Assembly (NCBI RefSeq): GCF_024347375.1
Contig: NZ_AP025471.1
Location: 1,860,001-1,924,000, forward strand
Length of the DNA: 64,000 bases
Reading direction: 5' to 3'
Origin: Vibrio coralliirubri
GTDB lineage: Bacteria; Pseudomonadota; Gammaproteobacteria; Enterobacterales; Vibrionaceae
Below the pieces are notes generated by a model, which saw only the letters and a list, made by a program, of their open reading frames with translations, was not told the origin of the DNA and ran no database searches. Both the position numbers and the translations under genes were made by a program. Position 1 is the stretch's first letter, and the number at the start of each line of letters is the position of its first letter. This document shows, one piece after another, positions 8,574 to 17,090 of the stretch.

Positions 8574-9299
8574 TTAATTAAGTTGCTTGGATATTTTCTG
8601 GCAATACTCAGTAATAACAGGAATTAACTCTGTCATTCTTTCGTCAGACATATATTCTTTGATACTGGTTACTGATATAGCCGCAATAATATTGTTATAT
8701 TTATTTCTTATTGGTACAGCAACGCAACGTACAAGGTCTTCGTTATCTTCTAAGTCATAGCTATAGTCATGCTTAGAATATTCATTCATTCTTTTTAGCA
8801 TCGACTCGACGTCATGATTAGTTTGCGATGAAATAAGTCGAATCCATTCCATCTTTGGCATATCAATCATTAACGCTTTTCCAATCCCTGTTGCAGACAT
8901 TGGCAGTCGGTCTCCCACTTGAGATCGCAGTTGAATTGCACGCTCTCCCGGGATTTTATCTAGGTAGAAGATTTGATCCTCATCTTTGATGCCTAGATGG
9001 ACGGTATCTTTAGTTTGAGCAGCAAGTTCGCGAATAAAGGGTTTCGCAATTTCTTTGAGAGGCATGTCTTGTTGGGCGCGGATACCAAGTTGAATCATTT
9101 TAGTACCTAGCACTAGACCAATCCCTTTCACTTCTCGGATATAGCGAGCTTCAATAAGGCCTTGGATAATTCTGTGCACCGTAGATTTCGGCAGCTGCAA
9201 ATGTTCACACACATCTTTCAGTTGTCGATTACCTTCAGCGATCGAGTCGATGACTGCGATTGCTTTTACCAATGCTTGATTACCTTGTAACTTGCTCAT
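8574..9299 (-). CDS. IclR-family transcriptional regulator
   Basis: A regulator of about 241 residues with an N-terminal winged helix ('ALVKAIAVIDSIAEGNRQLKDV', recognition helix in 'LPKSTVHRIIQGLIE') and a C-terminal GAF-like effector domain ('DEDQIFYLDKIPGERAIQLRSQ', 'LPMSATGIGKALM'). The start at 9299 is supported by GAGAGGCGG eight bases upstream and by the family's N-terminus; longer starts reach into the operator region. Most likely it controls the TRAP-dgo operon downstream and itself, through the palindromes at 9370-9457. The effector is probably KDGal or the imported acid. Confidence 0.9.
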   Translation of the reverse strand: MSKLQGNQALVKAIAVIDSIAEGNRQLKDVCEHLQLPKSTVHRIIQGLIEARYIREVKGIGLVLGTKMIQLGIRAQQDMPLKEIAKPFIRELAAQTKDTVHLGIKDEDQIFYLDKIPGERAIQLRSQVGDRLPMSATGIGKALMIDMPKMEWIRLISSQTNHDVESMLKRMNEYSKHDYSYDLEDNEDLVRCVAVPIRNKYNNIIAAISVTSIKEYMSDERMTELIPVITEYCQKISKQLN

Positions 9300-9369
9300 A
9301 AAACCGCCTCTCGTTGTATGAGAGAAATATAGCGGTAGTTTGCTATTGATAATGTGATAACTATCAACA

Positions 9370-9457
9370 TTCCACTTTGTGAAACAATAGTCCCACATTG
9401 TGGAATTTATCAGTGTAAGTACAAATACTTTGCATTTAAAACTTCCACAGTGTCCAA
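9370..9457. promoter_or_regulatory. Three TTCCAC-n3-GTGGAA palindromes upstream of iclR
   Basis: Three 15-bp sites share the form TTCCAC-N3-GTGGAA: 9370-9384 (TTCCACTTTGTGAAA), 9391-9405 (TCCCACATTGTGGAA) and 9443-9457 (TTCCACAGTGTCCAA). The centres are 21 and 52 bp apart, close to two and five helical turns, so proteins would bind on the same face of the helix. They lie in the intergenic region between iclR and the divergent gene at 9524. I read them as IclR operators; this is inference from position and symmetry. Confidence 0.6.
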
Positions 9458-9523
9458 TATTAGGTAGTACAAAATTGATCGAAAAACCTTATTTTTTAAG
9501 GTGTTAAATAGGAGCTTTGCTGC

Positions 9524-9862
9524 ATGCGTAAATCAGATAAGAAAATCGAAAATCAAATCAGAGACGTGTTAACTGACGTGTGTGAAGACACGCTGAAAGG
9601 CTTCGATGGTTTTTTGTGGGTGACTCACTCGGTCAACTTCTCCTCTTTTCCGCAAAGTTTGAAAATTGTCTGTGTATTCGACACCAATCAGGATAGAACG
9701 AACTTCTTAAGTGGCGAAGGCAAGCAAAGTGTTTCAGGGGCTATTCAACAAGCGTTCAATCAAGTTGGAATTCAACTGAAGAATATCGACAAGCATGTGA
9801 GCTACGATACGCAAGAAAACTGCGACCGTGACCATCAAGGGAAGTGGAACAAGAGGCTTTAA
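9524..9862 (+). CDS. Conserved small cytosolic protein, function unknown
   Basis: 112 residues, no signal peptide or membrane segment. The N-terminus is charged (MRKSDKKIENQIRDVLTDVC) and the middle reads WVTHSVNFSSFPQSLKIVCVF. Proteins of this kind in Vibrio are often labelled 'Fis family regulator', but I see no Fis-type helix-turn-helix at the C-terminus, so I do not use that name. The start ATG at 9524 follows TAGGAGC. It is divergent from iclR and could be read from the same operator region. Nothing ties it to sugar metabolism except position. Confidence 0.7.
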   Translation: MRKSDKKIENQIRDVLTDVCEDTLKGFDGFLWVTHSVNFSSFPQSLKIVCVFDTNQDRTNFLSGEGKQSVSGAIQQAFNQVGIQLKNIDKHVSYDTQENCDRDHQGKWNKRL

Positions 9863-10301
9863 GGCGCGTTGTCATCGTTCTGTTTAGATCACAGACCCTA
9901 ACCTATCCAAATTGAGTTTCAACATTGTGGTGCTCAAACTGATATTCGATGCAGCAAATCTCAGCCCGTTCTGAGTCCTAGGCTCTGATAACCTTCCGTC
10001 TTCCAAACTGCGTTATTCTCATTTTGAGAAAATCTGAGCTGATTTCTCGTCAGCCGGAGATACTTGGTTTCCAAATAAAATTAAAATCACAAAAATTTAT
10101 CTTTTCCTTAATGCATTGATTTTGAATCGGCATTTGCTCGTTTTACTTGCCACCGATGAAACAAGACAGACGAGCACTTGAACAATAGAGCCATGTAGTC
10201 GATACTTTTTTCGTATTTTGATTCCTAAATTGACACGTAAGTTGGCTGACTTTTCGTCTTGTGATTTAAGGCATGACAGTATCGATTAGGAAATTTGAAT
10301 C
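9863..10301. other. 439-bp intergenic region with possible leader structure
   Basis: No gene is visible. The last ~100 bases before the 10302 start hold two complementary pairs: TCGATACT (10199-10206) with AGTATCGA (10278-10285), and TTCCTAA (10222-10228) with the Shine-Dalgarno segment TTAGGAA (10286-10292). The pairs cross each other, so they would form a pseudoknot or two alternative folds, one hiding the ribosome-binding site. Confidence 0.35.
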
Positions 10302-12533
10302 ATGAAAACCTACATTTCTGGGCTGCTCGCACTCATACCGTCATGTTTAATCGCTGGCTACGCTTTTGCTGTTGGCACAGCGGTTGTGCTGCCAGGGCAA
10401 CATGAAGCGGGTGTTGATCTTTCGGGCTCCCCACTATCTGCGAATGCTGTCATTGATTGGGAAATTACCAACAGTGATATTGTCTTCGGAGCTTATGCCG
10501 ACAAAGCCGACAATGAGCGGGCCACGACAATTGGTTATATGTACAACCAAGTCATGGCGATGAACTCGGGTTGGTTGGAGAACGATCTCCGTAACCAAGC
10601 TGAGTTAGAAGGCCTCAACTTCGAAGACTATTTCCTGCACTTTTCTGAAGATACTGTCATTGCCGAAGTTGATAAAACTCACGGCGAAAAGACTCTGTTA
10701 AACCGAAAACCTATGATCTTGGGCTATACAGCCAGTGAAGACCATGCTGGCTTTTGGCTGTATCAAGAGCCTCCGTGGGATGCTGATGTGTTTGAGAATT
10801 TCGAACAGGGTGGGGCTTTGTATATCTATCATGCTGAACAGTTCGAACGGCTGACCTTTAAGTTCTCACAGTTTGCTGGCAGCGGCGAATTCTGGATTGA
10901 ATACCCAACAGCTATTGATTCTCACGGAAGGGTTTCACAGTGGGAAAGGCTCGATGTAAAGAAAGACAAAACGCTCAGCATGACCAAAAACCAATCGGTG
11001 ATCTGGAACCTTCCTAATGATTGGGTAAGAGCCACAACTCATGATGGCAGTGGTGCGAGCTATGGTGGCGGACAGTATTTTGGTTCAACCTTTTTGAGAG
11101 ATGGTGGGCGCTTATATGTTGTGAGAGTTCGTTGGCAAAGTGAGAACGCCGACGACAGGCCGCGTTTAAAAGAAGTAAAACTGAAAAACAGTTTTCCAAC
11201 CGTCAAATTAACCGACGCTCCCACTACAACGCCGGGCGGCAATGCTATCAGCCAATGGCGAAAAATCCGCGGTTTTGATGTGTCTGCAGACCTAGATGGC
11301 GATAACTACTTGTCGCCAAGCGAGTATCGAAATCGAACCAATAAGAACGCGACAGCGCGTTTTCGCTGGGAATCAAGAGTGGTGCCATTTGGTCGAATGT
11401 GGAGCGCTAACTCATCTTGGTCGCTAACGAACGTCGCAAACGCGGATTATCTATCTGCTATTCATCGCTACTACAAGCAAAGCTGGGCAAGCCAAGGTTT
11501 GAATGGTGCGTACAACGACGACACAAATAAACTCATTGGCTCGAACCAGTTCTATGTTCACTCTGGCGGGCATGTTCAAGAATTAGGAGCTGTTGCGGGT
11601 TCGAATCAAGCGGATGATCTCTACAAACAACAATTTTCAGCGTTTCTCAAAAATCTATCTGCTTTAGAAAGTGATGCGTCGATTGGATTGAACATCGGAA
11701 CTGCGAACTTGTTGGGTCGAAATGGACAGTCTCATCTTAGCGAGGCGGGATCTCTGTATTTACGCGAGCACTACATTTTTCCGTCTACTGGGTTTAGTGG
11801 TTACTCGGGGATCTCTAAATTCTGGGATAATTCTGGGCTCGCTTACAATGGGCAAAGTGTTATTTTTCAGGCGACAACGCGTTATGGGCGAGTTCACTAT
11901 CTTGGAAATAGTGAAGAGAATTGGAAGCAAGACCAATACTCGACCCTAGCGATCTACCACCTCAATCGACATGCTCAACATAGCTACTTTAATCAGTGGA
12001 ACAATGGTTACGTCTATGGAAGTGGCAATACGACGGCTGACACTTTCTGGCAAAGTGGTGTCCCTAAAAACATCGCCTACCAACCCAGTTCTTTATTGGC
12101 CGTTGATTTGGGAGAGCCGAGTCATCAAATCCCACAAGGCTTTGAGCCGATTCCTTTGATGCTTTCGACAACGACACCTCAGCCCGCTGACTACACCATC
12201 GTTGGCGATGCCTCGATGAACGAAATGGTGCATGCTGATCTGCCCAATGGCATGACTCACGTTCTACCGACGTTCACTTACTTTATGTATCAATCTGAAA
12301 ATCAGGTGGTTGCTGGTGGTCCTGAGGACATGGTGTTAGCGAGAGAGTTTAGCAATGGTCGTGTGTTGTATCGTACGGATTTCCACGGTAAGAATCCGAG
12401 CTTTTATGAAACGTCAAAACTCACCATTGCGTTGGATGTTCCAATGAAACCTGTTGATGCTAACGGTAACGTTGGTGACTATGTGAGTGAAATAGAAATT
12501 GGCGGTTATGAAGGGCTTTTCTTACTTTATTAG
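10302..12533 (+). CDS. Secreted glycoside-hydrolase-like protein with EF-hand loop
   Basis: 743 residues with an N-terminal signal peptide (KTYISGLLALIPSCLIAGYAFA). The first third looks like beta-sandwich. A perfect 12-residue EF-hand calcium loop, DLDGDNYLSPSE, lies near residue 330. A probable TIM-barrel region follows ('MWSANSSWSL', 'GLNGAYNDDTNK', 'SIGLNIGTANLLG', 'LAIYHLNRHAQHSYFNQW'), then a C-terminal part with 'LAVDLGEP' and 'LAREFSNGRVLYRTDF'. The order resembles hypothetical glycosyl-hydrolase families of the GHL15 kind; I cannot assign a numbered GH family. Adjacent to the dgo/TRAP island, it may release the galactose-derived sugar used there. The hydrolase role is inferred. Confidence 0.6.
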   Translation: MKTYISGLLALIPSCLIAGYAFAVGTAVVLPGQHEAGVDLSGSPLSANAVIDWEITNSDIVFGAYADKADNERATTIGYMYNQVMAMNSGWLENDLRNQAELEGLNFEDYFLHFSEDTVIAEVDKTHGEKTLLNRKPMILGYTASEDHAGFWLYQEPPWDADVFENFEQGGALYIYHAEQFERLTFKFSQFAGSGEFWIEYPTAIDSHGRVSQWERLDVKKDKTLSMTKNQSVIWNLPNDWVRATTHDGSGASYGGGQYFGSTFLRDGGRLYVVRVRWQSENADDRPRLKEVKLKNSFPTVKLTDAPTTTPGGNAISQWRKIRGFDVSADLDGDNYLSPSEYRNRTNKNATARFRWESRVVPFGRMWSANSSWSLTNVANADYLSAIHRYYKQSWASQGLNGAYNDDTNKLIGSNQFYVHSGGHVQELGAVAGSNQADDLYKQQFSAFLKNLSALESDASIGLNIGTANLLGRNGQSHLSEAGSLYLREHYIFPSTGFSGYSGISKFWDNSGLAYNGQSVIFQATTRYGRVHYLGNSEENWKQDQYSTLAIYHLNRHAQHSYFNQWNNGYVYGSGNTTADTFWQSGVPKNIAYQPSSLLAVDLGEPSHQIPQGFEPIPLMLSTTTPQPADYTIVGDASMNEMVHADLPNGMTHVLPTFTYFMYQSENQVVAGGPEDMVLAREFSNGRVLYRTDFHGKNPSFYETSKLTIALDVPMKPVDANGNVGDYVSEIEIGGYEGLFLLY

Positions 12534-12576
12534 AACCAATGCGAGTGAGTACTCTCGAACCAGAGCAGACTAGAGC

Positions 12577-13038
12577 TTAGGTTCGGGATATGAGCTTATT
12601 CTTTTTACACTGTTTGAACTCTTTGGCGATCCACGATTGCTCATTTAAACCATTGTCGATTAGAGCAAAAAGGTAGCCATCGACTTTACCTGAAGCCGCA
12701 GGATATTCTTGAAAAGCGTGCTTAGGGTAGCCGGGGTAATCTGTCTCGTATTGAGCGTCTAACTGCTTACCGAGTTGACGCCATTTTACGAATAACTCAG
12801 AAGAAGATGTCTCAACCTTATATTGGCCTAAAATGCGTTGGTGGTGGGTTAACGCCACTTTAGCGCAGTGATTGGTCTGTACGACTTTTTGTATCAATTC
12901 AACTTGTTCTTCACTCATGGTTTTCGCCAGTACATTCTCTTGTTCGATACGCGCCATTCGCTCACTAAACGTTTCAGCATGGATGGGAAACACAAAAGTA
13001 AGCGGTAAAGCCAATACCAAAAGACGCTTGTAGAACAT
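12577..13038 (-). CDS. Secreted protein of unknown function
   Basis: About 153 residues. The N-terminus is a signal peptide (MFYKRLLVLALPLTFVFPIHA, cleavage after HA). The mature part is charged, predicted helical ('ETFSERMARIEQENVLAKTM') and has two cysteines, one near the middle (NHCAKVAL) and one near the end (FKQCKK), which could form a disulfide. I use the ATG at 13038; a TTG at 13044 is possible. I do not recognise a family. It lies downstream of and convergent with the hydrolase-like gene. Confidence 0.65.
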   Translation of the reverse strand: MFYKRLLVLALPLTFVFPIHAETFSERMARIEQENVLAKTMSEEQVELIQKVVQTNHCAKVALTHHQRILGQYKVETSSSELFVKWRQLGKQLDAQYETDYPGYPKHAFQEYPAASGKVDGYLFALIDNGLNEQSWIAKEFKQCKKNKLISRT

Positions 13039-13218
13039 AACCAAACTCGTTAAAAGGATTCGCGGCTATTATGCCGTCCGCCGCCAATATTATTAATGAA
13101 TATAAACGCTTAATTGTAAGAATTATTTTTATCGAGTAGATAAATAGATGGCTTTGGAGTGGTAGTATTCAGGCCGTGAATGTTTAGTTGGTGAGCCTGA
13201 AATTTGATGAGGGATCCG

Positions 13219-13977
13219 TTACGAATTAATGACCTTGATGCCTTTATCTTGAAGCTCATCAATCACACTACTCGAAAGATCAATATCGGTGATCACGCCA
13301 TCAAGCGCACTTAAATCTAAGGCGTGGAAAGTAGCGATTCGCCCGTATTTGGTTGAGTCTGAAATCAGATAGTTTGAATGAGCTGCTTGAACAATGGCTT
13401 GTTTGACTAATACCTTATTTTCACAAGGTGTCGAGAGCCCTTTTAGATTCCAAGATGAAGAAGAGATAAACGCAATATCAATATTCATCCCTGCCAAGAA
13501 CTCCGCTACTTTGCCCCCAATACTCGATTGATTTTCACGGTCAATCTTGCCACCAGTATGGTAAATCTCAGATTGTGTGCTGTTCATTAGGTACGCGGCA
13601 ATCGCGAAGTCATTGGTGATGATAAGCAGATCATCTCGCCCTGCAAGTTGGTGAGCGATCTCCAAAGAGGTTGTTCCAGCGTCTAAGTAGATAGTCGAAT
13701 ACTCAGGAACCAATTGAGCAGCTAGTTGACCTATTTGAGCTTTTTCGCTTGCTTGCTGTTCTACCTTGATGTCGTGTGACAATTCGCTGTGCAGTGCTTT
13801 AGTCAGCTGAACGCCACCCGAAACTGAAATCACTTTCCCTGATGTCTCTAGCTTTACGATATCTCGACGAATGGTCATATGAGACACCTCTAAGTGCTCA
13901 ACAAGCTCAGAAATACTGATCACTTCTTGGTGTGATAATAGTGACAAAATGGTTCTCTGACGTTCCGCTGGAATCAT
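13219..13977 (-). CDS. DeoR-family transcriptional regulator of the tetronate locus
   Basis: A 252-residue DeoR-type repressor. The N-terminal helix-turn-helix reads ERQRTILSLLSHQEVISISE then 'VSHMTIRRDIVKLE', the family signature. The C-terminal sensor domain has 'IYLDAGTTSLEIAHQL' and 'LIITNDFAIAAYL', which bind phosphorylated sugars or acids in this family. It is divergent from ltnD with 280 bp between, and is the obvious candidate to control the ltnD-otnKCI-gntP genes. The effector may be a tetronate phosphate (inference). Confidence 0.9.
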   Translation of the reverse strand: MIPAERQRTILSLLSHQEVISISELVEHLEVSHMTIRRDIVKLETSGKVISVSGGVQLTKALHSELSHDIKVEQQASEKAQIGQLAAQLVPEYSTIYLDAGTTSLEIAHQLAGRDDLLIITNDFAIAAYLMNSTQSEIYHTGGKIDRENQSSIGGKVAEFLAGMNIDIAFISSSSWNLKGLSTPCENKVLVKQAIVQAAHSNYLISDSTKYGRIATFHALDLSALDGVITDIDLSSSVIDELQDKGIKVINS

Positions 13978-14151
13978 GATTCTTCTTCTATGTTCTTATT
14001 TTTCATCATCCTATCAATCTTTAGCTGTTTTGTGAATATCTGTGAATATCTGTTGTGAAATAGCAATTAGAACTGTGATTGCTGCCGAAATTACCCTTAT
14101 CTAATGCCTCGAAAGGGTTAAATTACTCAGTTGTGTTAACTTTTGTTAAAA

Positions 14152-14195
14152 ATGTGACTTATCACTAAGTCGCATTCGATTGCTTAACATATAAT
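14152..14195 (+). promoter_or_regulatory. Putative ltnD promoter with operator
   Basis: An inverted repeat ATGTGACTT (14152-14160) / AAGTCGCAT (14167-14175) with a 6-bp spacer covers the -35 region of a likely promoter whose -10 is TATAAT at 14190-14195. An operator overlapping -35 suits repression by the divergent DeoR protein. Direct repeats TGTGAATATC at 14032-14051 lie closer to the deoR start. Confidence 0.45.
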
Positions 14196-14257
14196 CACAA
14201 ACATAAACAAGAATTAACAAATCTAGAATTCAATAATTACGTGAAAGGCATCTTGCT

Positions 14258-15172
14258 ATGAATGAAGTTCAATCTGTTGGTGTTATCGGTTTAGGTTCTA
14301 TGGGCATGGGCGCAGCGAAGTCATGCGTGCGTGCAGGGCTTGATGTATATGGTTTCGATTTGAATCCGCAAGCGCTTGAAACCTTGGGTGAATATGGCGC
14401 AAAAGCGGTCTCGACAAGTGCGGTTGAGTTTGCCGACAAACTTGATTCAGTTTTGGTATTGGTTGTGAATGCAGCTCAAGTTAACACGGTACTGTTTAAG
14501 ACTGGTCTTGCGGCGGCACTAAGACCTAACACGCCAGTTATGGTCTCGGCAACGATCTCAGCAGAAGACGCGAAACAAATCGAAGCTCAGCTTGCTGAAC
14601 ATGATCTTGTGATGCTGGATGCGCCAGTGTCCGGCGGTGCAGTAAAAGCAGAAGTCGGTGAAATGACCATCATGGCTTCAGGTTCGACAAGTACATTCGA
14701 AGTATTGGCTCCTGTACTCGATGCAACTGCAGCTAAAGTCTACAACATCGGTGAGGCCATCGGCCTTGGTGCGACCGTTAAGATTATCCACCAGTTACTA
14801 GCAGGTGTTCATATTGCTGCGGGCGCTGAAGCGATGGCACTAGCCGCACGCGCAAACATTCCGCTTGATTTGATGTACGACGTTGTTACGAATGCAGCGG
14901 GCAACTCTTGGATGTTCGAGAACCGCATGAAGCACGTAGTCGATGGTGATTACTCTCCAAAATCTATGGTTGATATCTTTGTGAAGGATTTGAACTTGGT
15001 ATCAGATACCGCTCAAGACCTGAAATTCCCACTCCCGCTATCAAGTGCTGCACTGAACATGTTCGTTAGCGCGAGCAATGCTGGCTTTGGTCAAGAAGAT
15101 GACAGCGCAGTGATTAAAGTATTCCAAGGTATTGATCTACCAGGTGTAAATACGTCAAAGGCGGAGAAATAA
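14258..15172 (+). CDS. ltnD: L-threonate dehydrogenase (3-hydroxyisobutyrate dehydrogenase family)
   Basis: A 304-residue beta-hydroxyacid dehydrogenase. It opens with the NAD-binding motif GVIGLGSMGMGAAKS (GLGSMG at 11-16), has the substrate block 'DAPVSGGAVKAEVGEMTIM' and the catalytic lysine in GATVKIIHQLLAG near residue 173. In the otn/ltn pathways it oxidises L-threonate to 2-oxo-tetronate. Context decides between paralogous activities: the next three genes are the kinase, decarboxylase and isomerase of the tetronate route. The gap to otnK is 2 bp, so they are one operon. Confidence 0.88.
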   Translation: MNEVQSVGVIGLGSMGMGAAKSCVRAGLDVYGFDLNPQALETLGEYGAKAVSTSAVEFADKLDSVLVLVVNAAQVNTVLFKTGLAAALRPNTPVMVSATISAEDAKQIEAQLAEHDLVMLDAPVSGGAVKAEVGEMTIMASGSTSTFEVLAPVLDATAAKVYNIGEAIGLGATVKIIHQLLAGVHIAAGAEAMALAARANIPLDLMYDVVTNAAGNSWMFENRMKHVVDGDYSPKSMVDIFVKDLNLVSDTAQDLKFPLPLSSAALNMFVSASNAGFGQEDDSAVIKVFQGIDLPGVNTSKAEK

Positions 15173-15174
15173 TC

Positions 15175-16431
15175 ATGTTATTAGGTGTTATTGCAGACGA
15201 CTTTACAGGTGCAACAGACATTGCTGGTTTCTTGGTTGAAAACGGTATGCGCACTGTTCAACTGAATGGGATTCCAACGGGAGAGTTTGACACATCAGCT
15301 GATGCTGTGGTGATCAGCCTTAAATCTCGCTCTTGCCCAGTTGACGAAGCGGTGACGGATTCGGTTACTGCGCTTAAATGGCTTCAATCTCAAGGCTGCC
15401 AACAGTTTTACTTTAAATACTGCTCAACGTTCGACAGTACCGCTGAGGGCAATATTGGTCCCGTAACAGATGCACTTTTGGCTGAACTTGGAGAATCTTT
15501 CACTATGGTTTGCCCTGCATTGCCAGTAAATGGTCGCACGGTTTACAACGGTCACTTGTTTGTTTTTGGTGAGTTATTGAGTGATTCAGGTATGCGTAAT
15601 CACCCTGTTACACCAATGACGGATTCAAGTGTGGTTCGAATGATGGACGCACAATCAGAAGGTGTTTCCGGTTTAGTTAACTTTCAAACGATTGAACAGG
15701 GCGCTGATGCGGTTACCGCTCGTTTTAACGAACTCAAAGCTCAAGGTAGTCGCTACGCCGTGGTAGACGCATTTAATGCAGAGCACTTGGTGACGTTAGG
15801 TCAAGCGGCTAAATCTTTGAAACTAATCACAGGTGGTTCAGGCCTAGCTGCTGGTATCGCTAAAAACTGGACAGAACATCTTGCTGATCAAAGTGATGCA
15901 AAACATGCCGGTAGCCCAGTCAAAGCACCAACCGTTGTGTTCTCTGGTTCTTGTTCAGTGATGACTAACCAACAAGTTGCGGTATACAAGCAGCTTGCTC
16001 CTCACTTTGCTATCGATGTGAAGGCTTGCTTAACCAATGATCAATACGCCAATGAAGTGTTCGATTGGGTGATGACCAATAACCAAGGCGAGTTTGCTCC
16101 TTTGGTTTATGCAACCGCAGATGCTGCCGCACTAAAAGCAATTCAAGAAGAGTACGGCGCACAAGCTTCAAGCCACGCCGTTGAACAATTTTTTAGTCAA
16201 CTCGCTATCAAACTACAACAACATGGCGTGAAAAACTTCATCGTTGCTGGTGGTGAAACATCAGGCGTTGTGACGCAAAGCCTAGCCGTGAAAGGTTTTC
16301 ATATTGGTCCTCAAATCGCACCAGGTGTGCCTTGGGTTAAATCGGTCGAAGGTGAGCTATCACTAGCGCTAAAATCGGGCAATTTTGGTGATAAAAACTT
16401 CTTCGCTAAAGCTCAATCATTCTTTTCATAA
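15175..16431 (+). CDS. otnK: 3-oxo-tetronate kinase (DUF1537 family)
   Basis: A 418-residue acid-sugar kinase of the former DUF1537 family. The N-terminal domain starts LLGVIADDFTGATDIAGF, the family's signature, with 'FYFKYCSTFDSTAEGNIGPV' following. The C-terminal nucleotide-binding domain has 'VFSGSCSVMTNQQV' and 'FIVAGGETSGVVTQSL'. It phosphorylates 3-oxo-tetronate at O4. It is in the order ltnD-otnK-otnC-otnI described for four-carbon acid-sugar pathways, 11 bp before otnC. Confidence 0.92.
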   Translation: MLLGVIADDFTGATDIAGFLVENGMRTVQLNGIPTGEFDTSADAVVISLKSRSCPVDEAVTDSVTALKWLQSQGCQQFYFKYCSTFDSTAEGNIGPVTDALLAELGESFTMVCPALPVNGRTVYNGHLFVFGELLSDSGMRNHPVTPMTDSSVVRMMDAQSEGVSGLVNFQTIEQGADAVTARFNELKAQGSRYAVVDAFNAEHLVTLGQAAKSLKLITGGSGLAAGIAKNWTEHLADQSDAKHAGSPVKAPTVVFSGSCSVMTNQQVAVYKQLAPHFAIDVKACLTNDQYANEVFDWVMTNNQGEFAPLVYATADAAALKAIQEEYGAQASSHAVEQFFSQLAIKLQQHGVKNFIVAGGETSGVVTQSLAVKGFHIGPQIAPGVPWVKSVEGELSLALKSGNFGDKNFFAKAQSFFS

Positions 16432-16442
16432 GCGAGATTCAA

Positions 16443-17090
16443 ATGAGTAAAGTTTTGATGAACGAGCAGCAGTTAAGAGAGCAAATGGTCACGCTCGCTC
16501 GTTCAATGTTCGAACGAGGTTACGCCACTGGTGGTGCAGGTAACCTGTCTATCAAATTACCTAATGGGCATTTTCTAGCAACACCAACAGGCTCTTCATT
16601 TGGTCGCCTTGTCGCTGAGGAATTGTCGGTTGTTGATATCGATGGCAACCACATCTCAGGTAAAAAGCCTTCTAAAGAAGCGGCATTCCACCTAGCGATT
16701 TACCGTAATAATCCTGTATGCAATGCCATTGTTCATTTGCATTCTACTTACCTTACCGCGTTGTCTTGCCTTGAAGGGTTGGATCGTAACAACGCGATTA
16801 AGGCTTTCACACCGTATTTCGTGATGCGAATTGGCGAGTTACCAGTCATTCCTTACCTACGTCCGGGTGACCCACAAATCGCTGAAGAGTTGGCAAAACG
16901 AGCAGGTGATTATCGAGCATTTTTGTTAGCAAACCACGGCCCAGTAGTAACAGGCACTGACTTTGTTGATGCCGTTGATAACGCTGAAGAGCTAGAAGAG
17001 ACCGCCAAATTAGCATTCTTATTGAAAGGGAATGATATCCGTTACCTAACGGACGAAGAAGTGATGGACTTAAAAGGGAGAGGCAAATAA
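16443..17090 (+). CDS. otnC: 3-oxo-tetronate 4-phosphate decarboxylase (class II aldolase fold)
   Basis: A 215-residue zinc enzyme of the class II aldolase/adducin family. Zinc ligands are visible in 'AIVHLHSTYLTAL' (two histidines) and in 'LLANHGPVVTG'. 'GAGNLSIKLPNGHFLATPTGSS' is the substrate phosphate-binding block. In this pathway it decarboxylates 3-oxo-tetronate-4-phosphate to dihydroxyacetone phosphate and CO2. Stop and the next start overlap (17090), implying coupling with otnI. Without the context it could be mistaken for an L-fuculose-phosphate-aldolase-like enzyme. Confidence 0.9.
   Translation: MSKVLMNEQQLREQMVTLARSMFERGYATGGAGNLSIKLPNGHFLATPTGSSFGRLVAEELSVVDIDGNHISGKKPSKEAAFHLAIYRNNPVCNAIVHLHSTYLTALSCLEGLDRNNAIKAFTPYFVMRIGELPVIPYLRPGDPQIAEELAKRAGDYRAFLLANHGPVVTGTDFVDAVDNAEELEETAKLAFLLKGNDIRYLTDEEVMDLKGRGK

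Noticed and set aside
9391..9405. TCCCACATTGTGGAA before iclR as a TtrR site
   Set aside because: The half-sites are in the opposite order (TCCAC...GTGGA) and spacer to those of the ttr palindrome (GTGGA...TCCAC).
14153..14166. TGTGACTTATCAC near ltnD as a CRP site
   Set aside because: The spacer is four bases instead of six; I prefer the operator inverted repeat that overlaps it.
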